Below are positions 25,002-34,637 of a stretch of 64,000 nt of DNA, piece by piece (position 1 is the first letter of the stretch; each line of letters opens with the position of its first letter). Made by a program: the position numbers and the translations under genes. The notes under the pieces are model-generated. The model was given only the letters and a program-made list of their open reading frames with translations, ran no database searches and had not been told where the DNA came from. This DNA is from Denitrobacterium detoxificans. GTDB lineage: Bacteria > Actinomycetota > Coriobacteriia > Coriobacteriales > Eggerthellaceae. The stretch spans positions 372,001 to 436,000 of the forward strand of contig NZ_SUUH01000002.1 of assembly GCF_015062615.1 (NCBI RefSeq), written 5' to 3'.

Positions 25002-26144
25002 TTACTTGTCGCCGTTGATGATGCCGCGCATGGCATCGAGCAGCTTCTGGTTTTCCTCGCGCGTGCGTACGCAGACGCAGAAGAACTCGTCGGAGGGTAG
25101 GCCCGGCGATCCTGCCAGGCGGTTTACCAAAAAGCCTGCCAGCTGCAGCTTCACGATGAGCTCTTCGGCGCACGTAACGCTCAGGCGCATCTCTTCTCCG
25201 GGCGTGAACTCGCACAGCACGAAGTTGCCCTCGGCGGGGTGGATGCTAATGCCTGGAATAAGGCTGAGCATGCACTGCATCCAGGGGATTTCCGTGTCCA
25301 GGAATTCATGCGTGCGCTCTAGGTAGTCGCCGTGGCGCACGATGGACTTGGCCAGTACCTCGGCGAACATGGTGGCGTCGGCACCGTCGTAGAACTGGCG
25401 AATCTGCTTGATGGTAGCGGGGTTCGCGGCGATGTAGCTTAGCGGCACGCCCGGCATGCCGAAGGTAACCGATGGCGAGCGCACTACGATCAGATTGCTG
25501 TAGCGCTCGATGAGCGGCAGCAGGCTTTCCGCACCAAACGCCAGTTCGATGTAGCTTTCGTCCACGATGACCCATCCGCAGGTTTCCAGGTAGTGCACCA
25601 GCGTGTCGCTTTGCAGCAGGCGCGAGGTGGGGTAGGACGGGTTCGCCAGGACCATGCCGTCGAAGTCGCCGTACATGCTGCGTGCGGTGTAGGCGTCCAG
25701 CGTGGCGAACGACGTGGGGTTCTCGATTTCGATGTAGTCGTGCCCAGCGTTGGAAATTGCCAGGGCGTAATCGGCGGGCGCGGGCATCATAATGCCCACC
25801 ACGCCGCATGCGTAGGCCTGCGCGGTGGCGCGGATCATCTTCGTGACCGACGTGCCCACCAGGATGCACGAGCGGTCGATGCCCAGATAGCGGGCCAGCT
25901 CGTCGCGCAGTACGTGGCCGTCGCGGTCGGGAACGTAGGCAAGCTCGCCTTCCACCAGCGCGGAATGCATGGCTTGGATGAACGGCTTGGGGGTTCCCAT
26001 GGGGTTTACCGGATGGCAGAAATCCATCCAGGTCATTTCGGTGCGTAATTCGTACGGAAGGCATACGGGCTTTTGGGGGAGCGTGGTGACGGTTTGCCTA
26101 TAGTCGGCCGTGCCGTTGAAGCCCAAAAGGGATGGCATGCTCAT
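25002..26144 (-). CDS. Class I/II aminotransferase-fold protein lacking the PLP lysine
   Basis: This 380-residue protein has the fold of the HisC/CobD group: VNPMGTPKPFIQAMHSAL near the N-terminus, ANPSYPTSRLLQ in place of NPNNPTG, VIVDESYIELAFG with the PLP-pyridine aspartate, and a C-terminal RLAGSPGLPSDEFFCVCVRT. Where active enzymes have RS(F/L)SKxFGLAGLR, this one reads RSPSVTFGMPGVP. The Schiff-base lysine is replaced by Val226 (codon at 25467-25469), so normal transamination is unlikely. Length and reading frame are intact, so it is a pseudoenzyme and not a broken gene. No neighbour suggests a pathway. Confidence 0.85.
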   Translation of the reverse strand: MSMPSLLGFNGTADYRQTVTTLPQKPVCLPYELRTEMTWMDFCHPVNPMGTPKPFIQAMHSALVEGELAYVPDRDGHVLRDELARYLGIDRSCILVGTSVTKMIRATAQAYACGVVGIMMPAPADYALAISNAGHDYIEIENPTSFATLDAYTARSMYGDFDGMVLANPSYPTSRLLQSDTLVHYLETCGWVIVDESYIELAFGAESLLPLIERYSNLIVVRSPSVTFGMPGVPLSYIAANPATIKQIRQFYDGADATMFAEVLAKSIVRHGDYLERTHEFLDTEIPWMQCMLSLIPGISIHPAEGNFVLCEFTPGEEMRLSVTCAEELIVKLQLAGFLVNRLAGSPGLPSDEFFCVCVRTREENQKLLDAMRGIINGDK

Positions 26145-26238
26145 AGGTGACCCCTCTCTAATACCCGCTTTCCGTAGCGCGTACGTCGCGCGTGAGTGTC
26201 AATGCTAGCACATTGGAACCCCAATACACGGCGCATGC

Positions 26239-26244
26239 TATTCT
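26239..26244 (+). promoter_or_regulatory. -10 box directly before dinB (leaderless start)
   Basis: TGCTATTCT forms an extended -10 (TATTCT at 26239-26244) whose 3' end is six bases from the ATG at 26251. No ribosome-binding site is present, which fits a leaderless transcript. I found no clear LexA box. Confidence 0.5.
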
Positions 26245-26250
26245 TGCATC

Positions 26251-27561
26251 ATGAGATTCGAACAAGACAACAATGAGACCGCATTCGTGCCACAAGATAT
26301 GGTGCAAGCGAACGATAGTTCGTGGAACGGTCGTGCCATCATGCTCCTCGATTTGGACGCGTTCTTTGCCTCCGTGGAGCAGTTGGACCATCCCGCGTGG
26401 CGCGGCAAGCCCGTTATCGTGGGCGGCTCGGCCGACGCGCGCGACGTTGTCTCCACGTGTTCGTACGAGGCGCGCACATTTGGCGTGCGTAGCGCCATGG
26501 CGGCGGCAACGGCACGGCGTCTGTGCCCTCAGGCCATTTGGACGCCAGGCCGCTTCAGTCGCTATCGCGAGGTGTCGCGCCAGGTCATGGCCATCATGGA
26601 AAGCGAAAGCCCCTTCATTCAGCAGGTGAGTGTGGATGAAGCGTTCCTGGACATCACGCCCACGGCGCATCGCTCGGAAAGCCCCGTGAGCGTGGCTATG
26701 CGCATTCAACGCCGCGTGCACGAGCTGGGCGTTACCTGCTCCATTGGCCTGGGCGTGAGCAAGGCGGTTGCGAAGACGGCTTCCGAAGCCGACAAGCCGC
26801 GTGGCATCACCGTGGTGTACCCGGGGCGCGAGGCGGCCTTCCTGGCGCCGCTGCCCACGTCGCGCATGAGCGGCATTGGCCCCGTAGCCCAGGCTCACCT
26901 GAAGGAGTTCGGCATCACCACGCTGGGCCAGGTGGCTGCGGCCGATCCCGACGTGCTGCGGCGCGTGTTCGGCAAGAATGCCGAGGCCATGCGCGCACGT
27001 TGCCTGGGTGCCGACACCGATGGCATCTCCGCGGGCGAGCCGGTGAAGCAGGTGAGCAACGAGATCAGCTTCGCGCACGACCTAACGGAGCGCGCCGACA
27101 TCGAGGCCGCCCTTGGCACCGTGGCCGCGAAGGTGGGGCGTCGCCTGCGCTTGAAGGGCATGGCTGGCAGCACGGTTTCCCTGAAGATACGCTACGCGAA
27201 CCTGAACGTCCGCAGCGCGCAGAAGCGCCTGCCCGGGCCCACGAACGACGAGTACGTGATTGCGGCGCATCTGCGTTCCATGCTCTGCGACTTGTGGCAT
27301 CCGGGAACGGCGGTGCGCTTGGTGGGGTGTGGCATTTCGCGATTCGATGGGGAAGCGCCCGTGCAAGATTCGCTCTTCGAGCTGGAAGACGAAGCGCCCG
27401 ATGCCAGCCTGCCCAGCGAAGAGCAGCGCGAGAATCTGAAGACAGCCACCGACATGGTGCGCGATCGCTTTGGCGAGTACGCCGTGCAGTTCGGCCGCGA
27501 GATGCGCACGCGCCAGAACCTTACGGGCAGCTCGAGCAAGAATCCCGCTGACTACAAGTAA
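26251..27561 (+). CDS. dinB: DNA polymerase IV (Y-family)
   Basis: This 436-residue translesion polymerase of the DinB family has the first catalytic aspartate in IMLLDLDAFFASVEQ, the second pair in VSVDEAFLDIT, SIGLGVSKAVAKTASEADKP for primer and nucleotide binding, a thumb HhH region (SRMSGIGPVAQAHLKEFGI) and a little-finger domain. All acidic catalytic residues are present. The protein has about 27 residues before the polymerase start, and the C-terminus is long and acidic without an obvious QLxLF clamp-binding motif; DSLFELED near residue 375 may serve. It has its own promoter and is not in an operon. Confidence 0.95.
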   Translation: MRFEQDNNETAFVPQDMVQANDSSWNGRAIMLLDLDAFFASVEQLDHPAWRGKPVIVGGSADARDVVSTCSYEARTFGVRSAMAAATARRLCPQAIWTPGRFSRYREVSRQVMAIMESESPFIQQVSVDEAFLDITPTAHRSESPVSVAMRIQRRVHELGVTCSIGLGVSKAVAKTASEADKPRGITVVYPGREAAFLAPLPTSRMSGIGPVAQAHLKEFGITTLGQVAAADPDVLRRVFGKNAEAMRARCLGADTDGISAGEPVKQVSNEISFAHDLTERADIEAALGTVAAKVGRRLRLKGMAGSTVSLKIRYANLNVRSAQKRLPGPTNDEYVIAAHLRSMLCDLWHPGTAVRLVGCGISRFDGEAPVQDSLFELEDEAPDASLPSEEQRENLKTATDMVRDRFGEYAVQFGREMRTRQNLTGSSSKNPADYK

Positions 27562-27778
27562 CTGTCGATTGCGGCCAGCGGCTGCAGTTTACAGGTCCGT
27601 TTGCATGCGCGCTTGGTGAGAGGCTTGATTCGGCGCGCTCAGCAGCTGTATACATCGGGCTCGTTCGCCGCGCACCGCCGCGCTTCATGCATTGCTCCAT
27701 TTCCCCAGCACTGCGCATTCGGCGCGCGCGTGGATTTGGCGTTTTTGCGCCGCCGCTCAACCGCGCCCGTTTTGCCCC

Positions 27779-27784
27779 TATAAT
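27779..27784 (+). promoter_or_regulatory. -10 box of the ileS operon
   Basis: A perfect TATAAT lies 39 bases before the ileS start. The -35 region is poor. The 262-base upstream region shows no T-box consensus (TGGNACC with a stem I), so tRNA-Ile sensing is not supported. Confidence 0.6.
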
Positions 27785-27823
27785 AGCCATTTGTAAATTT
27801 AGGCATATGTGGAAGGTACAGAA

Positions 27824-30685
27824 GTGGCCAACGCGTATAAACAGACGATGATTCTGCCCAAGACTGACTTCGCGATGAGGGGTAATCTGCCTCAGAACGA
27901 GCCTTCGCGCCTGCAGTGGTGGAACGACATCGACATCTACCACAAGGTGCTGGAGAAGAACAAGGACGGCCAGCCGTTCGTGCTGCACGACGGCCCTCCG
28001 TACGCCAACGGCCCCATCCACATTGGCCATGCCTTCAACAAGATCCTGAAGGACTTCGTGAACAAGACCAACGCGCAGCGTGGCTACTTCACGCCGTACA
28101 TCCCTGGCTGGGATACGCACGGCCAGCCTATCGAGCACGAGGTCGAAAAGAAGATCGGCACCGAAAAGATGAACGAGCTGCCTCAGTCGGTCATCCGCAA
28201 GATGTGCCGTGAATGGGCCGAAAAGTTCGTTGACGTGCAGCGCGATGGTTTCAAGCGTCTGGGCGTGAACGCCGACTGGGATCATCCGTACCTCACGTTC
28301 CAACCCACCTACGAGAGCGCGAACGTAGAAGTCTTCAAGAAGATGTACCTCGACGGCGCCGTGTATCGCGGCCGCAAGCCCATCCACTGGTGCAGCCACT
28401 GCCATACCGCTTTGGCCGAAGCCGAAATCGAATACGGTGACGAGGTAAGCCCCGCCATCTTCGTGCGCTTCGAGCTCACCACCACGCCTGCGGGCCTGGA
28501 AGCCTACGAGGGCTCTGTCGACGTGGCCATCTGGACCACCACGCCCTGGACGCTTCCTGCCGACGTCATCGTCATCCTGCATCCGAAGGCCGAGTACGTG
28601 GCCGTCATGCACGACGGTCGCCCCACCATCTTCGCCCGCGAGCTGGCGGCGAAGTGCTGCGAGAAGTTCGGCTGGGAATGCAACCTGGTGGAAGTAAACG
28701 GCGAGGTCTGGCACGCCACGGGCGAGCAGCTGGCTGGCAACAAGTACAAGCAGCCCATCTTCGGCGATGCTGGCGAAGAGGGCACGTTCATCCACGCCGA
28801 TTACGTCACGCTGGAAGACGGCACGGGCATCGTTCACGGTGCACCTGGTCACGGCGTCGACGACTACAAGGCCGGCATGAAGTTCGGCATTCCCGTAGTT
28901 ATGCCCGTCGATGACGACGGCCGTTTCTACACGGGCGAGGGCATGGGCACCGGCGGCCCGTTCAGCGGCATGGACGTGAACGACGCCAACCCCAAGATCA
29001 TCGAATGGCTGCGCGAGCGCGGCACGCTCATCCTGCACGAGGACATCAACCACAGCTATCCTCACTGCTGGCGCTGCCACGAGCCCGTCATTTTCCGCGC
29101 CACCGACCAGTGGTTCGTCTCCATGGACGAAACGGGTCTGCGCGAGAAGGCGCTCGACCAGATTCACAACCACGTGCGCTTCGTGCCCGAATGGGGCGTC
29201 AACCGCATTGGCGCCATGGTGGAAGACCGTCCCGACTGGTGCATTTCGCGTCAGCGTAACTGGGGCGTGCCCATTCCCGTGTTCAAGTGCGCGCACTGCG
29301 GCGAAGTCGTGGCTACCGAAGAGACGTTCGACGCGGTCATCGACCTGTTCAACACCGAAGGCGCCGATGCTTGGTTCACCAAGCAGCCCGCCGAGTACCT
29401 GCCCGAAGGCACCTGCTGCCCCGCATGCGGCGGCACCGACCTGGTTCCCGAAAAGGACATCCTCGACGTCTGGTGGGAATCCGGCGTGTCCAACGTGGGC
29501 GTGCTGCAGCACCGCGCCGAGGCCGACGGACTGAAGTGGCCTGCCGACATGTACCTGGAAGGTTCCGACCAGCATCGTGGCTGGTTCCAGAGCTCGCTTC
29601 TGTGTGGCGTGGGCGCATTTGGCACCTCGCCCTACAAGAGCGTTGTCTGCTGCGGCTTTACCGTCGACGAAAACGGCGAGAAGATGAGCAAGAGCAAGGG
29701 CAACGGCATCGACCCGAACGAAGTGTGCAACAAGTTCGGCGCCGACGTACTTCGCCTGTGGGTTGCGTCCACCGACTACTCGGTTGACGTGTCCATTTCC
29801 GACAACATCCTGAAGCGCGTGTCCGATGCGTACCGCCGCTTCCGCAACACGTTCCGCTTCCTGCTGGGCTCTCTGCCCGACTTCGACGACCAGGTGAACT
29901 GCGTCGCCAGCTTCGACGAACTCACGCCCATCGACCAGTGGGCCATGGTGCGCCTGGAACAGCTGCTCAACGACGTGGACGCCGCGTTCAACGCGTACCA
30001 GTACCATCGTGCGTATCGCGCGCTGTACGACTACGTGGTGGGCGACCTTTCCGCCGTGTACCTGGATTCGCTGAAGGATCGCCTGTATTCGGAAGCCCCG
30101 AACAGCCCGCTGCGTCGCAGCGCCCAGACGGTTCTCATGAACATCCTGGAAGTGCTCGTTCGCATCATGACGCCCATCATCAGCTTCACCACCGAGGAAG
30201 TGTGGCAGCATTACCCCGAGGCCATTCGCAACCGCGAGGGTCGTCCCGAATCGGTGCAGCTGGCTGGCTGGCCCACGCGCGACGACTTCGTGCCTGCGCT
30301 GCCTGCCGATACTGCTGCCATCGCCGATTCGTTCGCTTACGTGCTGCAGGCGCGCGAGGTGGTTACCAAGGCGCTGGAAGATGCGCGTAGCAACGGCCTG
30401 GTGAACAAGAGCCAGGAAGCAACGGTTCAGCTGCAGGTTCCCGCCGACGCCTTCGCGGCGCTGCAGTCCTACGACGCTGGCATGCTGGAAGAGCTGTTCA
30501 TCGTGAGCGGCGTCGAACTTTCGCAGTGCGAGGGCGAGGACATGGCCGCGACCATCGGCGTGAGCGAGAAGGAAAAGTGCCCGCGCTGCTGGAACTACCG
30601 CGACCTGGGCGGCAACGCCGCGCATCCCCATGTGTGCGAGCGCTGCGGCAACGTGCTCGACGAAATTGGATTCACCGAGGAATAG
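27824..30685 (+). CDS. ileS: Isoleucyl-tRNA synthetase
   Basis: This 953-residue cytoplasmic class I synthetase charges tRNA-Ile. It has the signature PIHIGHAFNKILKD (HIGH), the CP1 editing domain in the middle (WTTTPWTLPAD), KMSKSKGNG, the anticodon-binding domain, and a C-terminal zinc site (CPRCWNY with CERCGN). This is the common bacterial IleS1 type. GTG 27824 is chosen because GGAAGG lies eight bases upstream; a frame-extended GTG at 27809 lacks a ribosome-binding site. It is the first gene of a tight run with lspA and an RluD-like gene. Confidence 0.98.
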   Translation: MANAYKQTMILPKTDFAMRGNLPQNEPSRLQWWNDIDIYHKVLEKNKDGQPFVLHDGPPYANGPIHIGHAFNKILKDFVNKTNAQRGYFTPYIPGWDTHGQPIEHEVEKKIGTEKMNELPQSVIRKMCREWAEKFVDVQRDGFKRLGVNADWDHPYLTFQPTYESANVEVFKKMYLDGAVYRGRKPIHWCSHCHTALAEAEIEYGDEVSPAIFVRFELTTTPAGLEAYEGSVDVAIWTTTPWTLPADVIVILHPKAEYVAVMHDGRPTIFARELAAKCCEKFGWECNLVEVNGEVWHATGEQLAGNKYKQPIFGDAGEEGTFIHADYVTLEDGTGIVHGAPGHGVDDYKAGMKFGIPVVMPVDDDGRFYTGEGMGTGGPFSGMDVNDANPKIIEWLRERGTLILHEDINHSYPHCWRCHEPVIFRATDQWFVSMDETGLREKALDQIHNHVRFVPEWGVNRIGAMVEDRPDWCISRQRNWGVPIPVFKCAHCGEVVATEETFDAVIDLFNTEGADAWFTKQPAEYLPEGTCCPACGGTDLVPEKDILDVWWESGVSNVGVLQHRAEADGLKWPADMYLEGSDQHRGWFQSSLLCGVGAFGTSPYKSVVCCGFTVDENGEKMSKSKGNGIDPNEVCNKFGADVLRLWVASTDYSVDVSISDNILKRVSDAYRRFRNTFRFLLGSLPDFDDQVNCVASFDELTPIDQWAMVRLEQLLNDVDAAFNAYQYHRAYRALYDYVVGDLSAVYLDSLKDRLYSEAPNSPLRRSAQTVLMNILEVLVRIMTPIISFTTEEVWQHYPEAIRNREGRPESVQLAGWPTRDDFVPALPADTAAIADSFAYVLQAREVVTKALEDARSNGLVNKSQEATVQLQVPADAFAALQSYDAGMLEELFIVSGVELSQCEGEDMAATIGVSEKEKCPRCWNYRDLGGNAAHPHVCERCGNVLDEIGFTEE

Positions 30686-30688
30686 CGC

Positions 30689-31225
30689 ATGCCCAACGCT
30701 ATGAAGCGACTTTCCGCCAAGCATGCCACGGTGGCCTTCACGGTCATCGTGGCCGTTTGGCTTATTCTCGACCGCATTACCAAGGTTGCCTTCGACAATG
30801 GCCAGGTGGGGCAGGTGTTCGTTGACAATGTGCTGGGTCTGTTCCAGTTCATACTGGTGCACAACACCGGTGCTGCCTGGGGCATCTTCAGCAAGTCCAC
30901 GTTCGCGCTGGGCGTCTTCAGCGTCATCATCAGCGTTGCCGTGATCCTGTGGTTCGCCTCGGTGGCGCGTAAGGGCCAGGTTGCCCTGCTCGAGGTCATC
31001 TCGCTTGCCCTTGTTGCCTCGGGTGGCCTGGGCAATGCCATCGACCGCCTGGCGTATGGCTACGTGGTCGACTTTATTAACTGCACCTTTATCGATTTCC
31101 CCGTGTTCAATGTGGCCGACATCGGCGTCACGGTGGGAATCGCTCTGCTCATGATTAGCTTGTTGCTTTCCATCTTTGCGTCCGACGAGGCTTCCGCTGC
31201 TGCCGACGCGGGTAAGGGCGAATAA
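30689..31225 (+). CDS. lspA: Lipoprotein signal peptidase (signal peptidase II)
   Basis: This 178-residue membrane aspartyl protease cleaves prolipoproteins after lipid attachment. It has four membrane helices, the conserved HNTGAAWGIF, and the two catalytic aspartates in GNAIDRL and FNVADIGVTVG. It begins three bases after ileS and its stop overlaps the start of the next gene (TAATGG). ileS-lspA-rluD is a frequent order in bacteria. Confidence 0.97.
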   Translation: MPNAMKRLSAKHATVAFTVIVAVWLILDRITKVAFDNGQVGQVFVDNVLGLFQFILVHNTGAAWGIFSKSTFALGVFSVIISVAVILWFASVARKGQVALLEVISLALVASGGLGNAIDRLAYGYVVDFINCTFIDFPVFNVADIGVTVGIALLMISLLLSIFASDEASAAADAGKGE

Positions 31226-32259
31226 TGGCGCGCGCCCTCATGTGCCAGGTGGGTGGCGAAGACGAGGGTATGCGCCTTGATGCGTACCTGGCGCTTCGCG
31301 ATTGCTACGAAAGCCGCAGTCAGGCTGCCAAGCAGATCGAGGCGGGTGCCGTGTTCGTGAACGGAGCTACCGCTACCAAGAAGACGAAGGTCTGTGCGGG
31401 CGACACCATCGTGTACGAGGAAGTGCCGCAGGCGCAGCATATCGACCTGCGTGGCGAGGACATCCCGCTCGATATTCGCTACGAAGACGACGACATGATC
31501 GTCATTTCCAAGCAGGCGGGGCTCTGCGTGCACCCTGCGCCCAATCATCCGTCGTTTACCCTGGTAAATGCACTCATTTATGCGTATGGCCGCGACAGCC
31601 TGGCCCACGTGCAGGGTGATGACCGCCCTGGCATCGTGCACCGTCTCGACATGGATACGAGCGGTCTAATGATGTGCGCGAAGAGTGATGCCTGCGGCGC
31701 GGCGCTGCAGGAACTCATCCGCGTGCACGAGGTGGACCGCAAGTACATCACGCTCGTGCATGGCAACATCGCCTACGATACGGGCATGATCGATGCGCCC
31801 ATCGCGCGTGCCGATTTCGACCGCTTGCGTATGGCCATTTCGTATAAGCCCACGGCGCGCAATGCGCTTACCACGTTCACGGTGCTCGAGCGCTTCGAGC
31901 AGGGCACGAAGGACCAGGGCTTCACGCTTCTGGAATGCAAGCTCTATACGGGCCGTACGCACCAGATTCGCGTGCACATGGAGCACATCGGCCACTGCTG
32001 CGTGGGTGACCCGCTGTATCGCTGGGGCAACGAACAGCAGCAGTTGGGCCTGCAGCGCCAATTCCTGCATTCCTATTCGCTCGACGTGGACCATCCGCTT
32101 ACGGGCGACCATATCCACCTGATCGACGGGTTCCCGCCCGACTTGCGCGAGGTGCTCGATACTCTGGCGCCGCGTAGCATGGGTCGTACAGCTGCGGGTG
32201 AGGGCATTTTGCAGGCGATGGCCGAAGCTCAGGCGCAAACCCCCGACCTGCAGTTATAA
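31225..32259 (+). CDS. RluA/RluD-family pseudouridine synthase
   Basis: This 344-residue protein has an N-terminal S4 RNA-binding domain (SRSQAAKQIEAGAVFVNG) and a pseudouridine synthase domain with the catalytic Asp in GIVHRLDMDTSGLM and the conserved LYTGRTHQIRVHMEHIGH. It isomerises uridine in rRNA; RluD, acting on 23S helix 69, is the most likely role from domain layout and from position behind lspA. The exact target cannot be read from the sequence. Confidence 0.93.
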   Translation: MARALMCQVGGEDEGMRLDAYLALRDCYESRSQAAKQIEAGAVFVNGATATKKTKVCAGDTIVYEEVPQAQHIDLRGEDIPLDIRYEDDDMIVISKQAGLCVHPAPNHPSFTLVNALIYAYGRDSLAHVQGDDRPGIVHRLDMDTSGLMMCAKSDACGAALQELIRVHEVDRKYITLVHGNIAYDTGMIDAPIARADFDRLRMAISYKPTARNALTTFTVLERFEQGTKDQGFTLLECKLYTGRTHQIRVHMEHIGHCCVGDPLYRWGNEQQQLGLQRQFLHSYSLDVDHPLTGDHIHLIDGFPPDLREVLDTLAPRSMGRTAAGEGILQAMAEAQAQTPDLQL

Positions 32260-32319
32260 TCAACTTCACCAGGGACAGGCAAGCCTAACTCTTACGCGCT
32301 TGGCGCAGATTGGACTGGA

Positions 32320-33363
32320 ATGAAAACAGGAATCATTATTGCCAACACGGGATCGCCCGCCTCTCCCGAACCAGATGCCATCGAATCGTATTTGCGCGAG
32401 TTCCTTATGGACGATCGCATCTGCCAGATGCCGCGCCCGCTTTGGAAGTGGCTCGTCTTCCGCCATATTTTGCCCAAGCGCAAGTTCACATCGGCTGAAC
32501 GCTATCGCTTCATTTGGAACGAGAATGGCTCGCCTCTCATCTACCTGCAGGAACGCCTGGCCAAGGCCGTAGGGGAGGAGCTGGCCGCCGGCGGCGATGA
32601 CGTTATGGTGCGTAGTGCCATGTCGTATGGCCAGCCCGGCATTGCCAGCGTGCTGCGCGAGATGCGCGACGCTGACGTGGAGCGCTTGGTACTGCTGCCG
32701 CTGTACCCGCAGAGCGCCTATTCGCCCACGCTTGCCGTGATCGACGCGTTCAACCGCGCCCGCAAGGAAGTCGGCTGGCGTCCGCCGTGCTGCATCATCG
32801 ACAACTACCACGATAACGCCCTCTACATCGACGAAATCGCCCGCCGCATTCGCGATCTGGGCTTCGACGCCGCTTCGGGCGATCGCCTGATGCTGTCGTT
32901 CCACGCCATTCCGCTGAAGGACGAACGCGCGGGTGACACGTACCGTACGCAGACGCGCGAAACGGCGCGCCTGGTGGCCGAACGTTTGGGCATCGACCCC
33001 GCGAGTGTTACCGTGTCGTACCAGAGCGTCTTCGGCCACAACCCCAAGGCCTGGGCGTCTCCGCTGTCGCTTGACGTGTTGGAAAGCTGGCGCAGCCAGG
33101 ACTTCCGCGTGTTCTTCGCATGCCCGGGGTTTGCCATTGACTGTCTGGAGACCATGTACGATATCCCGCAGGAAATGGTTCCCGCGCTCGAGGGGGCGGG
33201 GGCGAAGCCGGCGAAATCTGCCATCGATGGCTCCATTTCGAATGCCCTGAACACGAACGGCCGCTTTGTGTGGGTTCCGTGTCTCAACGATAGCCAGGAG
33301 CACGTTCGCATTATTGCCGATGTGCTTCGCCGTAATATAGGGAAAAGCGCGTTTGGCGATTAG
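32320..33363 (+). CDS. hemH: Ferrochelatase
   Basis: This 347-residue enzyme inserts ferrous iron into a porphyrin. It begins with IIIANTGSPASPEPDAIESYLREFL, has the metal-binding His in LMLSFHAIPLKD, and the conserved glutamate region in FFACPGFAIDCLETMYDI. Actinobacteria usually use coproporphyrin III as substrate and not protoporphyrin IX, and that would be the expectation here. No other haem synthesis gene is in the window. The gene starts 60 bases after the pseudouridine synthase gene and is followed closely by coaBC. Confidence 0.93.
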   Translation: MKTGIIIANTGSPASPEPDAIESYLREFLMDDRICQMPRPLWKWLVFRHILPKRKFTSAERYRFIWNENGSPLIYLQERLAKAVGEELAAGGDDVMVRSAMSYGQPGIASVLREMRDADVERLVLLPLYPQSAYSPTLAVIDAFNRARKEVGWRPPCCIIDNYHDNALYIDEIARRIRDLGFDAASGDRLMLSFHAIPLKDERAGDTYRTQTRETARLVAERLGIDPASVTVSYQSVFGHNPKAWASPLSLDVLESWRSQDFRVFFACPGFAIDCLETMYDIPQEMVPALEGAGAKPAKSAIDGSISNALNTNGRFVWVPCLNDSQEHVRIIADVLRRNIGKSAFGD

Positions 33364-33396
33364 GTACGCTCGCGCGAACGAGTAGAAAGCATTCAG

Positions 33397-34602
33397 ATGG
33401 GTTCAGAGCAGAAGACCGTCCTGGTTGGCGTTACGGGCGGCATTGCAGCGTATAAGGCCTGTGAGATCGTTCGAGGTCTGCAGAACGCTGGCGTGCGCGT
33501 GAGGGTCGTCATGACCGAGCACGCAACCAGGTTCGTGACCCCGCTTACCTTCCGCGCACTTACGCACGAAGAAGTGGGCGTCGAGATGTTTACCGAGGGT
33601 GGTGACCCCATTCCTCACATCAGCCTTGCCGAGGAAGCCGACCTCTTCCTCATTGCGCCGTGCACGGTGAACGTGGTTGCCAAGCTGGCCAACGGCATTG
33701 CCGACGACCTGCTCACGTCCACGGCTATCGCATGCTCGTGCCCCATCATTGTCGCCCCTTCGGCGAACGTGAACATGTACACCAGCCCGGCAAACTTGAA
33801 CAACATGGCCATTCTGGAAATGCGTGGCTACCAGATCATCGAGGCGCAGGAGGGCTATCTGGCCTGCGGTTACGTGGGTCGCGGCAAGTTGGCTCCCGTC
33901 GACGATATCGTGGCGCGCACTCTTACGACGCTGGGCATTTCTGGCGACATGAAGGGCATGAACCTCATGATCACCGCGGGCCCCACCATCGAGCCCATCG
34001 ATCCGGTGCGCTACATCACCAACTTCAGCAGCGGCAAGACGGGTTATTCGCTTGCTACGGCCGCTGCCAAGCGTGGTGCCAACGTCACGATCGTTTCCGG
34101 CCCCGTTGCCGTCGATGCGCCTGAGGGCGTCACCGTGGTGCCCGTGCGTACCGCGCGCGAGATGCGCGACGCCGTGGCCGAGGTGTTCCCTACGTGCGAC
34201 CTGGCCATTTTCGCTGCGGCTGTGGCCGATTTGCGCCCGGAAAACGAAGCTGACCACAAGCTGAAGAAGGGCCTCGACGACGCGGCGCTTTCCACCATCC
34301 GCCTGGCGGAAAACCCCGACATCCTTTCCGAGATGGGCCATGCGAAGGGCGACCAGGTGGTCGTGGGCTTCGCTGCGGAAACGCACGACGTGGTGCCCAA
34401 CGCGCGCAAGAAGCTGCTGGCGAAGAACGCCGACATGATCATTGCCAATCAGGTGGGCAATGGCTTGGCGTTCGGTACCGAGGGCAACGAGATCTGGATG
34501 GTTACCGAAGACGGTGACGAGCACGTTCCGTATATGCTCAAGGCCGAATTGGCCGACATCGTGCTCGATAAGACTCTGTCGCTTATGCATGGGCGGGAGT
34601 AG
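33397..34602 (+). CDS. coaBC: Bifunctional phosphopantothenoylcysteine decarboxylase/synthetase
   Basis: This 401-residue protein carries two steps of coenzyme A synthesis. The N-terminal CoaC flavoprotein decarboxylase has VGVTGGIAAYKACEIVR, the catalytic His in PHISLAEEADL, and the Cys clamp in LACGYVGRGKLAPVDD. The usual PAMNxxMW motif reads PSANVNMY here, keeping the asparagine but not the methionine. The C-terminal CoaB synthetase has TAGPTIEPIDPVRYITNFSSGKTGY and VGFAAET. It starts 33 bases after hemH and is followed by panD and panC. Confidence 0.96.
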   Translation: MGSEQKTVLVGVTGGIAAYKACEIVRGLQNAGVRVRVVMTEHATRFVTPLTFRALTHEEVGVEMFTEGGDPIPHISLAEEADLFLIAPCTVNVVAKLANGIADDLLTSTAIACSCPIIVAPSANVNMYTSPANLNNMAILEMRGYQIIEAQEGYLACGYVGRGKLAPVDDIVARTLTTLGISGDMKGMNLMITAGPTIEPIDPVRYITNFSSGKTGYSLATAAAKRGANVTIVSGPVAVDAPEGVTVVPVRTAREMRDAVAEVFPTCDLAIFAAAVADLRPENEADHKLKKGLDDAALSTIRLAENPDILSEMGHAKGDQVVVGFAAETHDVVPNARKKLLAKNADMIIANQVGNGLAFGTEGNEIWMVTEDGDEHVPYMLKAELADIVLDKTLSLMHGRE

Positions 34603-34637
34603 TTCCCCGCAATACCCCGCATAAATTAAATCTATTT

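Noticed and set aside
26145..26250. Possible LexA/SOS box before dinB
   Set aside because: No convincing GAAC-N4-GTTC type palindrome is present in the 106-base upstream region.
27562..27823. Possible T-box riboswitch before ileS
   Set aside because: No TGGNACC box, specifier stem or antiterminator could be found, only a -10 box.
27521..30862. Very long minus-strand open frame (1,113 codons) opposite ileS
   Set aside because: It is the antisense shadow of ileS in high-GC DNA, with a histidine/valine-rich translation that resembles no protein.
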